NCBI RefSeq assembly: GCF_004151105.1
Contig: NZ_PHRF01000027.1
Location: forward strand, 51,008-115,007
Length of the DNA: 64,000 nt
Direction: 5' to 3'
From: Streptomyces sp. L-9-10
Lineage (GTDB): Bacteria > Actinomycetota > Actinomycetes > Streptomycetales > Streptomycetaceae
Part shown: in pieces, positions 38,533-48,300 of the stretch
Layout: every line of letters begins with the position of its first letter
Position numbering within the stretch: position 1 is the stretch's first letter
Translations under genes and position numbers: made by a program
The notes under the pieces: generated by a model
The model's input: the letters and a program-made list of their open reading frames with translations, nothing else
What the model was told of the DNA's origin: nothing
The model's database searches: none

Positions 38533-39381
38533 GTGCCCGACGGAAAACTCCTGGCCGTCAGCGATCTGCATGTCGTGTACGACGAGAACCGCGCGTTGGT
38601 CGAGGAACTGCGCCCGGCCTCGGACGACGACTGGCTGATCGTCGCGGGAGATGTCGCCGAGAAGTACGCCGATATCGAGTGGGCGCTGCGGCTGCTCAGC
38701 GAGCGGTTCGCCAAGGTGATCTGGGCTCCGGGCAATCACGAGCTGTGGACCCATCCGCAGGATCCCTGCGATCTGCGGGGCGAGAAGCGCTATCTCCATC
38801 TGGTGGAGCTGTGCCGGGGGCTGGGCATCGCCACCCCGGAGGACCCCTATCCCGTCTGGCGGGGCGCCGGCGGGCCGGTGGCGATCGCTCCGCTGTTCGT
38901 GCTCTACGACTACTCGTTCCGGGCGCCGGGCGCCACCACGACGGAGGAGTCGCTGCGGCTGGCGCATGAGGCGGGCGTGGTCTGCTCCGACGAGTACTTC
39001 CTGCACGCCGACCCGTTCGCGGGCCGGGACGCCTGGTGCTGGTCGCGGGTCGAGGAGACCGAGCGCCGGCTGTCGGCCGTCGATCCGTCCCTGCGTACGG
39101 TGCTGATCAATCACTTCCCGCTGGTCCGTGACCCCACCCGCATTCTGTACTACCCGGAGTTCGCGCAGTGGTGCGGTACGGAACTGACCGCCGACTGGCA
39201 TGTGCGCTTCCGTGCCGCCGCCGTGGTCTACGGCCATCTGCACATCCCCCGGGTCACCTGGCACGACGGGGTGCGCTTCGAGGAGGTCTCGATCGGCTAT
39301 CCGCGCGAGTGGCGCAAACGCCCGCCCCGGGAGCCGTTGCGCCAGATCCTGCCCGAGCCGGCCGGACAGGCCGCCCGGTGA
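38533..39381 (+). CDS. Metallophosphoesterase of the calcineurin-like fold
   Basis: A predicted cytosolic metal-dependent phosphoesterase (282 aa). It shows the full metal-binding series in order: DLH near residue 11, GDVAE, GNHELW, NHFPL and GHLHIP. The substrate is unknown. It starts with GTG after AAGGA at 7 nt. Its TGA overlaps the GTG of the phosphopantetheinyl transferase gene (GTGA), so the two are translated together. Similar phosphoesterase-transferase pairs occur in other streptomycetes as far as I know. A role in coenzyme A or phosphopantetheine turnover is only a guess from that pairing. Confidence 0.87.
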   Translation: MPDGKLLAVSDLHVVYDENRALVEELRPASDDDWLIVAGDVAEKYADIEWALRLLSERFAKVIWAPGNHELWTHPQDPCDLRGEKRYLHLVELCRGLGIATPEDPYPVWRGAGGPVAIAPLFVLYDYSFRAPGATTTEESLRLAHEAGVVCSDEYFLHADPFAGRDAWCWSRVEETERRLSAVDPSLRTVLINHFPLVRDPTRILYYPEFAQWCGTELTADWHVRFRAAAVVYGHLHIPRVTWHDGVRFEEVSIGYPREWRKRPPREPLRQILPEPAGQAAR

Positions 39382-40061
39382 TCGGGGAGGTGCTGCCCGC
39401 CTCGGTCGCCGTCGAGGCGGCCTACGACGACGGGCACGAGCCGGGCGAAGAGCTGTTCCCGCAGGAGAAGGCGCTGGTGGCGAACGCGGTCCCGAAGCGG
39501 CAGCGGGAGTTCACCACCGTACGGTTCCTGGCCAGGCGCGCGATGCGCCGTCTCGGTCAGCGGCCCGTACCGCTGCTGCCCAACCGGCGCGGGGCGCCGC
39601 AGTGGCCGGACGGCATCGTCGGGAGCATGACGCACTGCGACGGCTACCGCGCCGCGGTCGTGGCCAGGTCCGAGGGGACGGCGGCGCTCGGCATCGACGC
39701 GGAGCCCGACGCGCCACTGCCCGAGGGGGTGCTGGACGTCATCGCGCTGCCGGCCGAGCGGACGCGTATCGCGTCGCTGACCGTGCGTCACCCCGGGGTC
39801 AGCTATGACCGGTTGATTTTCAGCGCCAAGGAGAGCGTTTTCAAGGTGTGGTATCCGCTCACCGGACGTGAACTCGACTTCTCCGAGGCGGAAATCGACA
39901 TCGATCCGGTTGAACGGACCTTTCAGGCAAGGCTTCTGGTACCGGGCCCCATCGTGAATGGCCGTCATATCGGTGAATTCCAGGGCCGTTGGATCACGGA
40001 ACGCGGCCTGGTGGCCACAGCGATCCATCTGGCGTCTGAATCGTCATCAGTTTTTCATTGA
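39378..40061 (+). CDS. 4'-phosphopantetheinyl transferase (NysF-like)
   Basis: An Sfp-type transferase (227 aa) that moves phosphopantetheine from coenzyme A to the serine of carrier domains and so activates the PKS ACPs. Motifs in order: PLLPNRRGAPQWP, GSMTHCDGY, LGIDAEPD (metal-binding Asp and Glu) and FSAKESVFK. The start is GTG in a 4-nt overlap with the phosphoesterase stop. Position and orientation match nysF at the edge of the nystatin cluster. A second phosphopantetheinyl transferase domain is fused to a PKS at 45.3-49.8 kb, so the two blocks may each have a dedicated enzyme. Confidence 0.93.
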   Translation: MIGEVLPASVAVEAAYDDGHEPGEELFPQEKALVANAVPKRQREFTTVRFLARRAMRRLGQRPVPLLPNRRGAPQWPDGIVGSMTHCDGYRAAVVARSEGTAALGIDAEPDAPLPEGVLDVIALPAERTRIASLTVRHPGVSYDRLIFSAKESVFKVWYPLTGRELDFSEAEIDIDPVERTFQARLLVPGPIVNGRHIGEFQGRWITERGLVATAIHLASESSSVFH

Positions 40062-40136
40062 ATCCATCGTCAATCATCCCCGTGAGCTGCTATCCAAGTG
40101 GGGTCCTTGTCCCCCCACTCCTGGAGAAGCATCTCC

Positions 40137-40937
40137 ATGCGTTCAACAAAGGCACTGTTCGCCGCACTTCTGGCAATCGTCGCGGCGGTCACGATCGCAC
40201 CCTCGGCCCACGCGGCCGACGGTAAGTACGTGGCGCTGGGTGACTCGTACGCGGTCGCTCCCGGCACCCGTACCTACGACGACCCCAACGACGCGTGCCG
40301 CCGGGGCCCGCTGACCTACCCACGGCTGTGGGCGGCTCAGCACAGCTCGGTGGCATTCGTCGAGGCGTCGTGTTCGGGTGCGACCACGACCGATGTGATC
40401 AATTCCCAGATACCGCAGCTCACCGCGGACACCACCCTGGTGACGCTGCAGGTCGGCGGCAATGACGTCGGCTTCGTCGATGTACTGACGAACTGCATCC
40501 TCACCATCGACGACCGGGACTGCGTCAACGGGGTCGAGCTGGCCAAGCAGGCGGCGCAGTCGGTCCTGTCCCCCGCGCTCACGCAGACCTACGGGGCGGT
40601 GCGCGCCGCCGCCCCCAACGCGAGAGTCATCGTCGTCGGATATCCCCGGCTCTACACCATCGGGGGTTCCTGCGGAGTGCTGGGCCTGAGCGACACCGAG
40701 CGTGCCGCGATGAACTCCGCGGCCGACACTCTCGCCTCGGTCATGTCCAGCCGTGCGGCGGCCGCCGGTTTCGAATACCTCGACGCGCGACCGGTATTCG
40801 ACCCGCACACGCTCTGCTCGTCCGGTTCCCCCTGGGTCACCAGTCTGGAATGGGACAAGATTAACGAGTCCTACCACCCGAACGCCGCGGGCCACCGCGA
40901 CGGTTATCTGGCCGCTCTGAACGCCCTCACCGGCTGA
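40137..40937 (+). CDS. Secreted SGNH-family esterase/lipase
   Basis: An exported GDSL/SGNH hydrolase (266 aa). An N-terminal signal peptide (Arg and Lys, a hydrophobic core, then SAHA-AD near residue 26) is followed by the nucleophile block LGDSY with Ser37. GGNDVGF follows, and the catalytic Asp/His block is in SYHPNAAGH near the C-terminus. Conserved cysteines suggest disulfide bonds, as in Streptomyces extracellular lipases. The start is ATG after GGAGAA. It is separated from both biosynthetic blocks by its own upstream region and a strong terminator downstream. Whether it belongs to either pathway cannot be told. Confidence 0.9.
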   Translation: MRSTKALFAALLAIVAAVTIAPSAHAADGKYVALGDSYAVAPGTRTYDDPNDACRRGPLTYPRLWAAQHSSVAFVEASCSGATTTDVINSQIPQLTADTTLVTLQVGGNDVGFVDVLTNCILTIDDRDCVNGVELAKQAAQSVLSPALTQTYGAVRAAAPNARVIVVGYPRLYTIGGSCGVLGLSDTERAAMNSAADTLASVMSSRAAAAGFEYLDARPVFDPHTLCSSGSPWVTSLEWDKINESYHPNAAGHRDGYLAALNALTG

Positions 40938-40972
40938 CGGAGCGACCGGCCGACCGGCCGGCGGATCAAATA

Positions 40973-41012
40973 AGTGGGGGCGTTCCGCTTCATTCGGCGG
41001 AACGCCCCCACT
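40973..41012. terminator. Bidirectional terminator, perfect 16-bp stem
   Basis: Perfect inverted repeat AGTGGGGGCGTTCCGC / GCGGAACGCCCCCACT with an 8-nt loop, between two convergent genes. It is followed on the plus strand by a T-rich tract (TTTCCTTTTGT). It separates the polyene block from the lipid-synthase operon. Confidence 0.88.
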
Positions 41013-41026
41013 GCCGTTTCCTTTTG

Positions 41027-42886
41027 TCAGCGCGGCACGTCGGCCAATTCGCCGACGTCCTCATTTCCTTCGCTCACCAGCATCTGGGAGGACGCGAGTT
41101 CGCGGTAGAGGACGTCGGCCTCGACCAGCTCCGCGTGGGTTCCCGCGGCGCGCACCAGACCGTGTTCGAGGACCACGATCTGGTCGGCGCCGGTCACGGT
41201 GGACAGCCGGTGCGCGATCAGGATCACGGTGCAGCGCCTGGCCGCCTGGTCCACCGCGTCCCGCAGCGCCCGTTCGTTGCTCGCGTCGAGCTGGGCGGTG
41301 GCCTCGTCGAGGAGAAGCACCTCCGGCCGGCGCAGCAGGGCGCGCGCGATGGCCAGCCGCTGCCGCTCGCCGCCCGACAGGGTGACGCCGCGGTTGCCGA
41401 CCTCGGTGCGCAGTCCGTCGGGCAGCCGGTCGATCAGGGTGTCGAGCCGGGTGAGCCGCAGGACCTCCGCGATGTCCTCGTCCGAGGCGCCGGTCGCCGC
41501 GTACCGCAGGTTGTCCCCGATGGTGCCGGCCATCACCGGCGACTCCTGCTCCACGTAGGCGATGCGCCGGCGCACCTCCGACCGGGGCAGGGTGGCGATG
41601 TCGATGCCGTCGATCAGGATCTGTCCCGCGGCCGGGTCGTGGAAGCGCTGGAGCAGGGCGAACATCGTGGTCTTGCCCGCGCCGGAGAGCCCGACCAGCG
41701 CGGTCTGGGTGCCGCCGGGGACGGTGTACGAGATACCGCGCAGGGCGGGTGCGCGGCCGGGGTAGGAGAACCGTACGTCCCGGAACTCGACCGGGGGCGC
41801 GCCGGGCGCGGCCACGGCGGCGAGCGGGTCGCGCGGGTCGCGGAGGTCGTCCACATCGTCTTCGACGGGCATGTGCTTGACCTGCTCGATACGGCCGACG
41901 GCCCCGAGCCCCTGTTGCAGCATGCTCAGCCCGGCGACCAGGGAGCCGACGGGGCTGGCCAGATAGAACACGTACAGCAGGAAGGCGATCAGCGCGGAGG
42001 CTTCGAGGCTGCCGGAGGCGACCAGCGCCCCTCCGACGCCGAGCACCGCGAGGAACGCCGCCTGGATGGACACCCCGGAGAGGACCTTCACCAGCGCGAC
42101 GTAGCGCGCGCCGGCCAGTCCCGCGCGGTAGGCGCCCTCGATGGCGTCTCCCGCGCGTTCGGTCTCCCGGCCTTCGGCGCCGTTGGCCTTCACGGTCCTG
42201 GCGGCGCCGAGCGTACGGTCGAGCGCGGCGCCCACCGCGCCGACCGACTCCTGGGCGCGGGCGACGGCCTCCCGGATCCGGGGCAGCACGAGCACCATGA
42301 CCAGGGCGACGGCGATCAGCACGGCGGCGGTCACCCCGAGCAGACCCAGATGCACGACGCCCATCAGGACCACCGCGCCGAGGATGCTGAGCACTCCGTT
42401 GGAGACCATCACCAGCCCTTCGGTGGCGGCGTTCTGGACGAGGGCGCTGTCGGAGGTGACGCGGGAGATGAGGTCGCCGGGTGGACGGCGGTCCAGTTCG
42501 GGTACGCGCAGCCGTATCAGCCGGAACACCAGGTCGCGGCGGATCTGCCGGACGACCCGTTCCGAGGTGCGCTGCTGCCACCAGGACTGGAGTCCGGTGA
42601 GTCCGGCGCCCAGGACGACGAGCGCGGCCAGCAGGAGCACGGGCCCCAGCACCCCGCGCCCGTCGCTCAGTCCGTCCAGTACGTGCTGGGCCACCAGTGG
42701 CTGGACGAGTCCGGCCGCGCTGGCGGCCAGCACGAGGAGCAGGGTGGCGAGCAGCACCGTCCGGTGCGGGCGGGCGTAGCGCAGCAGTACGCGCAGCGGG
42801 GGCGTGGCGGGCGGCTCGGGGGGCTGGGCCTGCGCGGGTGGCCGCGGGGTCTCAGCCGGCGCGGGAGGAGCGGAAGCCGTTGTCAT
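41027..42886 (-). CDS. ABC exporter, MsbA/lipid-type homodimer candidate
   Basis: A half-transporter of 619 aa with a proline-rich N-terminal tail of about 30 residues, six membrane segments and a canonical ATPase: Walker A GLSGAGKTT, signature LSGGERQR, Walker B LLLDEATAQLD and switch loop IAHRLST. Unlike the polyene exporter pair, all catalytic residues are intact, so it can work as a homodimer. It is the last gene of the lipid-synthase operon, 79 nt after the glycosyltransferase, and probably exports its glycosylated product. I chose ATG 42886; the open frame continues upstream but without family-like sequence. The ribosome site is poor (GGGAC), so coupling to the upstream gene may matter. 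Confidence 0.9.
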   Translation of the reverse strand: MTTASAPPAPAETPRPPAQAQPPEPPATPPLRVLLRYARPHRTVLLATLLLVLAASAAGLVQPLVAQHVLDGLSDGRGVLGPVLLLAALVVLGAGLTGLQSWWQQRTSERVVRQIRRDLVFRLIRLRVPELDRRPPGDLISRVTSDSALVQNAATEGLVMVSNGVLSILGAVVLMGVVHLGLLGVTAAVLIAVALVMVLVLPRIREAVARAQESVGAVGAALDRTLGAARTVKANGAEGRETERAGDAIEGAYRAGLAGARYVALVKVLSGVSIQAAFLAVLGVGGALVASGSLEASALIAFLLYVFYLASPVGSLVAGLSMLQQGLGAVGRIEQVKHMPVEDDVDDLRDPRDPLAAVAAPGAPPVEFRDVRFSYPGRAPALRGISYTVPGGTQTALVGLSGAGKTTMFALLQRFHDPAAGQILIDGIDIATLPRSEVRRRIAYVEQESPVMAGTIGDNLRYAATGASDEDIAEVLRLTRLDTLIDRLPDGLRTEVGNRGVTLSGGERQRLAIARALLRRPEVLLLDEATAQLDASNERALRDAVDQAARRCTVILIAHRLSTVTGADQIVVLEHGLVRAAGTHAELVEADVLYRELASSQMLVSEGNEDVGELADVPR

Positions 42887-42965
42887 GGGTGGTCCCGGGT
42901 TCGCTGGTCGGGAGGGGGGTTCCCGGTGGGGGGTGAATGGTGCTCGCCGGTGGGGAGCGGGGTGT

Positions 42966-44156
42966 TCAGTGGGTCGCGGGGACGGGCGCGGGCGCGCGCC
43001 GCGCCGCGATCCGCTCCAGGTGGTCGGCGGCGGTGACATGGCCGCCCGCCGCGCGGAAGGACCGGCCGATCGCCTCGGCCGCCGCGCGGTGGCCGCCCGC
43101 GCTGTCCAGTACGGTTTCGACGGCCGTGGCCAGCCGGGCGGCGTTCACCCGGTTGAAGCGGACCCGCACCCCCGCGCCCGCGTCGACCACCTGTTGCGCG
43201 ACGATGGGCTGGTCGTCGCGGATGGGGGCGAGGACGAGCGGCAGACCGTGCCACAGCGACTCGCACACGGTGTTGTGTCCGGCGTGGCAGACGACGGCGT
43301 CGACCCGTGCCAGCAGGTCGAGTTGGGGGACATGGGCGCGCACGAGCACCCCCGGCGGAACCGCGGAGAGCGTATGGCCGGGGTCGACCACGACGCCCTG
43401 TACGGCGTCCCCGAACCCGTCGAGCGCGGTGACCGCCTCCGCCAGGAACCGGCCGCCCGCGTCCGCGTTGGCCGTACCGAGCGAGACGAGCACGGTGGGA
43501 CGCCCGGGATCCAGCTCTTCCCAGGGGAAGTCGGAGTGGTCGGCGCGGGGGGCGATGGCCGGTCCGACCAGATGCGTCCGCTCCCAGGGCAGCGGTGCGT
43601 CACCGAGCAGTTCGCGACCGGTGAAGGCGATGACACCGTACGGGGAGAACCGCGGGTCGGCCGTGGCCGCCTGGTCGCCGATCCGGGTGCGCAGCGCGCC
43701 CAGCAGATCACCGAGCCAGGCGGCCACCTTGGGCATCCCCGCCAGTGGGTCGATGAGTTCGGCGGAGGTGGTCGCGGATGTGACGTAGGGGATGCCCTTG
43801 CGTTCGGCGACGAGCGCGCCCGCCACGGCGTGCTGGTCACCGAGGACGACGTCGGGCCGGAAGGCGTCGATGGCGGCCTCGACGTCCTGCGCCATCATGT
43901 CGGCCAGCGGAACGAAGAACTCCGCCCACAGGAAGCGGAAGGCGGCGGGCCCGGTCAGCTCCGGCGGCCTGGACAGCCCATGGGCGGGCATGGCGCAGTC
44001 GAAGACCGTGGCGTCCGCGCCCGCGAGCCGGCGGATCTGCTCGGCCTGGCCGGCCCACGCCACCTGGTGCCCCCGCCGGGCGAGTTCACCGGCCACGCCG
44101 ACCAGCGGGTTGACATGCCCGACCAGCGGCGGGACGACGAGCAGGAAGCGGGTCAC
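42966..44156 (-). CDS. Glycosyltransferase, GT1 family (macrolide/lipid type)
   Basis: A GT-B fold glycosyltransferase (396 aa) using an activated, probably UDP-linked, sugar. The N-terminus PPLVGHVNPLVG is the acceptor-side loop of the family. The C-terminal donor-binding block reads CHAGHNTVCESLWHGLP followed by a DDQ motif. It starts with GTG inside the stop of the upstream hydrolase gene (GTGA overlap). I place it in the lipid-synthase operon and not in mycosamine transfer, because polyene mycosaminyltransferases lie elsewhere in known clusters and this gene is embedded in another transcription unit. It could also be a self-protection enzyme, but the operon position favours product glycosylation. 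Confidence 0.9.
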   Translation of the reverse strand: MTRFLLVVPPLVGHVNPLVGVAGELARRGHQVAWAGQAEQIRRLAGADATVFDCAMPAHGLSRPPELTGPAAFRFLWAEFFVPLADMMAQDVEAAIDAFRPDVVLGDQHAVAGALVAERKGIPYVTSATTSAELIDPLAGMPKVAAWLGDLLGALRTRIGDQAATADPRFSPYGVIAFTGRELLGDAPLPWERTHLVGPAIAPRADHSDFPWEELDPGRPTVLVSLGTANADAGGRFLAEAVTALDGFGDAVQGVVVDPGHTLSAVPPGVLVRAHVPQLDLLARVDAVVCHAGHNTVCESLWHGLPLVLAPIRDDQPIVAQQVVDAGAGVRVRFNRVNAARLATAVETVLDSAGGHRAAAEAIGRSFRAAGGHVTAADHLERIAARRAPAPVPATH

Positions 44157-44962
44157 CGCACCGCCCCGGCGAGTGTGTGATCCCGTATCCACTCCAGGAT
44201 CAGGTCCCGGGTCTCCTCGGTCCGCTCCACGAGTACGGAGTGCCCCTGCTCGGCGAGGACCACGGTGCGGCAGGACGCCAGCTTGGCTTCCAGGGAGTCC
44301 ACTTGGGCGCTCAGCCCGGACTCGTCGCCGAAGATGGCCAGGACCGGGCAGCCGAGCGCGGAGAGATCGTCATCGATGACGTGGCCCGCCGGGATGTCCT
44401 CGGCGAGGGTGGTGACCCGCAGGATACGGCTCGCGCCCCGGGAGAGCCGGGCGGTGTGCGCGCCGTGATGGGCGGAGATCCAGCCGATGACATCCTCGCG
44501 GGCGAGCTGGCGCTTGGCGTCCGCGAGTCCGTCGGCCATGTGCCGGGTCCACTCCGCGACCGGCGGCTCGGACTCGATCATGGTGACCGTGGCGACCCGG
44601 TCGGGGTGCCACGCGGCGAGACCGGCGGCCACCGTACCGCCGAAGGAGTTGCCGACGACATGCACCCGGCGGGTCTCGCCCAGCGCGTCGAGCAACCCGG
44701 CGAGGTCGCCGACGAAGGACTCCAGCCGGTAGCCGGTGGCCGGCCGGTCGCTGCGGCCGTGGCCGCGCAGGTCGTACATGATCACGTCGAAGCCCGCGGC
44801 GGCGAAGGCCGGGCCGAGGGTGAAGTAGTAGCTGGCCAGGCTGTCGGTGAGCAGGCCGTGCACGAAGACGACGACGTCCGGTTCACCCCCGTCGGCGGGC
44901 CGGGTGGCGGCGGGCAGCCGCTGCACATGCGTGGTGATCTCGCCGGTACGAATCTTGGTCAT
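44153..44962 (-). CDS. Alpha/beta hydrolase, possible chain-releasing thioesterase
   Basis: A 269-residue alpha/beta hydrolase with an HG oxyanion motif (VFVHGLLTDS), a nucleophile elbow GNSFGG near residue 105, an acid in FGDESG and a catalytic His in EQGHSVLV. There is no signal peptide, so it acts in the cytosol. It sits between the discrete ACP and the glycosyltransferase. None of the two PKS proteins here carries a thioesterase, so this is the natural candidate for release of the finished acyl chain; that role is inferred. It starts 4 nt after the ACP stop and its own stop overlaps the glycosyltransferase start. Confidence 0.88.
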   Translation of the reverse strand: MTKIRTGEITTHVQRLPAATRPADGGEPDVVVFVHGLLTDSLASYYFTLGPAFAAAGFDVIMYDLRGHGRSDRPATGYRLESFVGDLAGLLDALGETRRVHVVGNSFGGTVAAGLAAWHPDRVATVTMIESEPPVAEWTRHMADGLADAKRQLAREDVIGWISAHHGAHTARLSRGASRILRVTTLAEDIPAGHVIDDDLSALGCPVLAIFGDESGLSAQVDSLEAKLASCRTVVLAEQGHSVLVERTEETRDLILEWIRDHTLAGAVR

Positions 44963-44966
44963 CGGA

Positions 44967-45302
44967 TCAGCCCTGCCCGTCGGCGCGCAGCGACGCCGCG
45001 ACATAGTCGGCCAGCTCACCGACGGTGAGGGCGATGATCTCGTCGAGTTCGAGATCGGCGATGAACAGGGCGAGGTTGACCCGGTCCCCGTAGTGCTCGC
45101 GCAGGACACCGGCGAGCGTCACCAGGTCGATGCTCTCCAGTTCGAGATCGTCGTGGAAGGTGGTCTCCCGGGTGATCTCGGCGTCGTCGAGACCATCCTC
45201 CTCCAGCAGTTCGCGCAGCATCCGGGTGATGTCCGCCAGCACAGCGGCATCATCGGTGTCCAGCGGCTCCGTGGTCATGAACCCGATCGCCTCAGTGCTC
45301 AT
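44967..45302 (-). CDS. Discrete acyl carrier protein
   Basis: A small acidic protein (111 aa) with a carrier-protein fold: helix 1 around LADITRMLRELLEEDG, then the loop DDLELESIDLV, where Ser is the predicted phosphopantetheine site, and helix 2 after it. The motif is ESIDL and not the GxDSL of modular ACPs or the DSIKR of the tandem ACPs upstream, so it probably has a different partner. Its ATG overlaps the 3' end of the upstream PKS by 11 nt. Likely roles are transfer of the chain to the hydrolase or glycosyltransferase, or carrying a starter. The first 20-25 residues before helix 1 are low-complexity. Confidence 0.87.
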   Translation of the reverse strand: MSTEAIGFMTTEPLDTDDAAVLADITRMLRELLEEDGLDDAEITRETTFHDDLELESIDLVTLAGVLREHYGDRVNLALFIADLELDEIIALTVGELADYVAASLRADGQG

Positions 45303-48300
45303 CAGACTCTCCTGTCTCGTTGTCATCGGTCGTCCAGGCGACGATGTACTGCCGCTCGGGCAGTCCCGGTGGATTGGCCACCTGCCGCACACTCACCCCG
45401 TACGCCCGGCCCTCGGTCACCACGCGCAGCCTGCCCGCGTCCGCCGCCTCCACGCGGTAGTCGGCGGGCCGGCCGCGCAGACCGGTGCCGCGTGCCTTGG
45501 CGACGGCCTCCTTGGCCGTCCAGAACCGGGTGAACCAGCCGGGTCCGCCGTCCGGGTCCGCCGCCACCAGCCCGTCCAGCAGGGCCAGTTCACCGCTGTC
45601 GCAGGCCATCTCGACGGCGGACCTCGGCCGGTCGGTGATCTCCTCGATGTCGATCCCGCACGCGCCGCGCCGGGCGATGGCCACGCCGGTCTCCCGGCAG
45701 TGCGCGATCGACACGGTCAGCTCGCCGGGGACGCGTCCGTGCACACCGTGGGCGACGGGCCGCCCCGTGTCGTCGTTGTGTATCGCGATCTCGGCCGGAT
45801 AGATCTCGTCCGCGCCCTCGCCCCACAGCAGTCCGCGGACCGCGTCCTTGGCGGCGACCCTGCCGAGCAACCACTGGCGGCGGCGGACGGGGGACAGCCC
45901 GTCGTATCCCCCGCGTTCCGCGCCCCCGAGCATGTTGCGCATGATCAGTTCGCGGGTGGCCAGGTCGGGCCAGCGCTCGTGCACCTTCGTCCAGCCCTCG
46001 GGCTCGGCCGTGGAGAGGGTGTTGCGGCCCGGGAAGCGGTCCACCGCGCGGATGTTGGGGTCGGTGTCGAACCTCCGGTCCTGCCAGCCGGTGAACTCCG
46101 CCCAGACCCGGCCCTCGTGGACGAGCTGCATGTCCGCGGTGAGCGTGAGGTCGGTGACCTCGGTGATACGGATCAGGCAGTCCAGCCGTTCGCCCGGCTT
46201 CGGCTCCGGCCCGTGGAAGCGGATCCGGTCCATCCCGATCGGGAAGACCGTGGTGCGCTCGGTGAGCGTCGCCATGATCCAGTAACCGAGGAGCTGCCCG
46301 ACGTTGTCCAGCAGGGCACCGGGGGCGTCCGGCGCGGTGATGACACCCCGCACCGACAGATCGCCGAGGGCGGTCAGTTCGCTGACGCCCTGGAAGCGCG
46401 GCCCGTGGAACATCCACCGTTCGCTGTAGAGCTGTTCGGCCCGCAGCCCGGGGGTGCGCTCGGCGGCCGGGTCCACCGGCCAGGGCGCGGGCGGTTCCGG
46501 GTAGCGCGGGGCCAGTTCGACCACCGCCCGGGAGTAGCCGGTCAGGCCGACCTCGACCCGGTCGGGCGCCTGGCGCCGTACCACCACCGGTACGTCGACG
46601 GACGGCATGGCCTCGATCCACTTCAGCAGCCGCACCTCGTGCACGGCGACGGCCCGCGTCCCGGGCACAACGCGTTCGGCGATCTCCATGAGATGGCCGA
46701 TGACCGTGGTGGCGGGGACGATCGGCCAGCGGTCGGCCTCGTCGGGCCATCCGGGGCGCTGCCGGAAGAAGCAGTGGTCGAGCAGATACGGCATCGCGGC
46801 GACGTCCACCCGCAGCACCTCGGGGACCGGCGCCGCGGCCGGAGCGGGGACGGGAGCGGGCGTGCCCGTCGACGGTCCCCGGCGGGCCGGGGCGGTACGC
46901 CGGTGCGCGGCGCCCGCGCCGATGAGTTCGTTCGCGACGGCCGCGGTGTCGTTGAGCAGCGCGGAGAGTTCGGCCGCCACCGGGAAGCGCGCGCCGGCCC
47001 GGCCGAGCAGCTCCAGCGCCCCGCCGTCGGCGACGGCGAGCGCGGGCGAGGCGGCGGGGGTGACGGGCCGGGGCACGATCCCCGCCAGCGCCTTCCTGGT
47101 CTGTTCGGGCAGGGAGACGAGCGCCCCGCCGAGATCCAGCCGTACGCCTGCCCGGACCGGCCGTGCGGACGTGGTCGCCGTACGGGCCGCCGTGGCGGTC
47201 GCGGGCCCCAGCAGCGGCGCGACCTCGGGTGCGGCGCCGTCCACCCAGAGCGCGGTGACCACCCGGCGCAGCTGCGCCAGACTGTCCCTGGCCGTGGAGT
47301 GGGCGGAGACGACGAGCCGGTCCTCGCCCGCGAGGGTGTCGTCGATGAGCGAGCCGAGCTGCCCGGCGCCCAGCTGGATGAAGGCGCGGTACCCCGCCTC
47401 GTGCATCGCGGCGATCATGAGCCGGAACCGCACCGGTTCGAGCAGATGCCGGACGAACAGCTCGCGTACGGCGGCCGGTTCCGCCGGGTAGAGCGCGGCG
47501 GTCGTCGCGGACCAGACCGGGGTGGTCTGCGGATGGAGGGTGTACGTCTCCGCCGCGCGCCGGATCGGATCGAGGTACGGCGCGAGCATCGGGGTGTGGA
47601 AGCCGGAGCGGAACGGCAGCACCTGCCCGATCACCCCCTGGCCCCTGAACCGCAGGACAAGTTCGCCGACGGCCTCCTCCGGGCCGCAGATCATCGACTG
47701 GTTGGGCGCGTTGTCGTGCGAGAGCACCACATCGGTACGTCCGCCCAGCTCGGCCAGCACCTTGTCGGCGGGCATGCCGAGCACGGCGAAGACCGCGCCG
47801 GGGACGCGCAGCGCGTCCGGGTCGAAGCCCGCGAGGAAGGTGTCCACCTCGTCGGCGGCGTGGATGCCGCCGCAGGCCATGGCGGTCCACTCGCCCACGC
47901 TGTGCCCGGCGACCGCGTCGGGCACGACGGCGAGCCTGCGCAGCGCGGTGTCGAGGACGCGGCCGAGCTGGAACACCGCGGCGCCGTGCCGGCCCACATC
48001 GCCGACCCTGGCGTCCTCGCCCGCCGACCATGGAAGGCCGAACCGCTCGGCGAGTTCGGCCACTTGGGGCTCGAACTCCGCTTCGAGGCCGGGGAAGACG
48101 AACGCGGTGCGCCCGCCGCCCGCCGGGCCCAGCAGCGGGCGCGGGCTGAACCACACGTCGCTGCGTCCGCGCCAGGCGTTGCCCTTGCTCACGGCCTTGC
48201 GTGCCAGCTTCAGCCGGCGCGCGGTCGGGTCGACGATGCCGAGGCGGACGGGGCCCGCTGCCGCCGGGTCGCGCTCGTCGAGCCCGGCCGCCAGGACCGT

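Noticed and set aside
40097..40119. 7-bp inverted repeat before the esterase gene as a terminator
   Set aside because: The stem is short, without a T-run, and close to the ribosome site of the next gene. Too weak to call.
42909..42962. G-rich stretch that could form a G-quadruplex between glycosyltransferase and exporter
   Set aside because: Loops between G-runs are long and irregular, and such runs are frequent by chance in DNA this GC-rich.
42966..44156. Mycosaminyltransferase (NysDI-like)
   Set aside because: Embedded in the lipid operon with overlapping start and stop. The mycosamine aminotransferase partner is absent here and known clusters place DI elsewhere.
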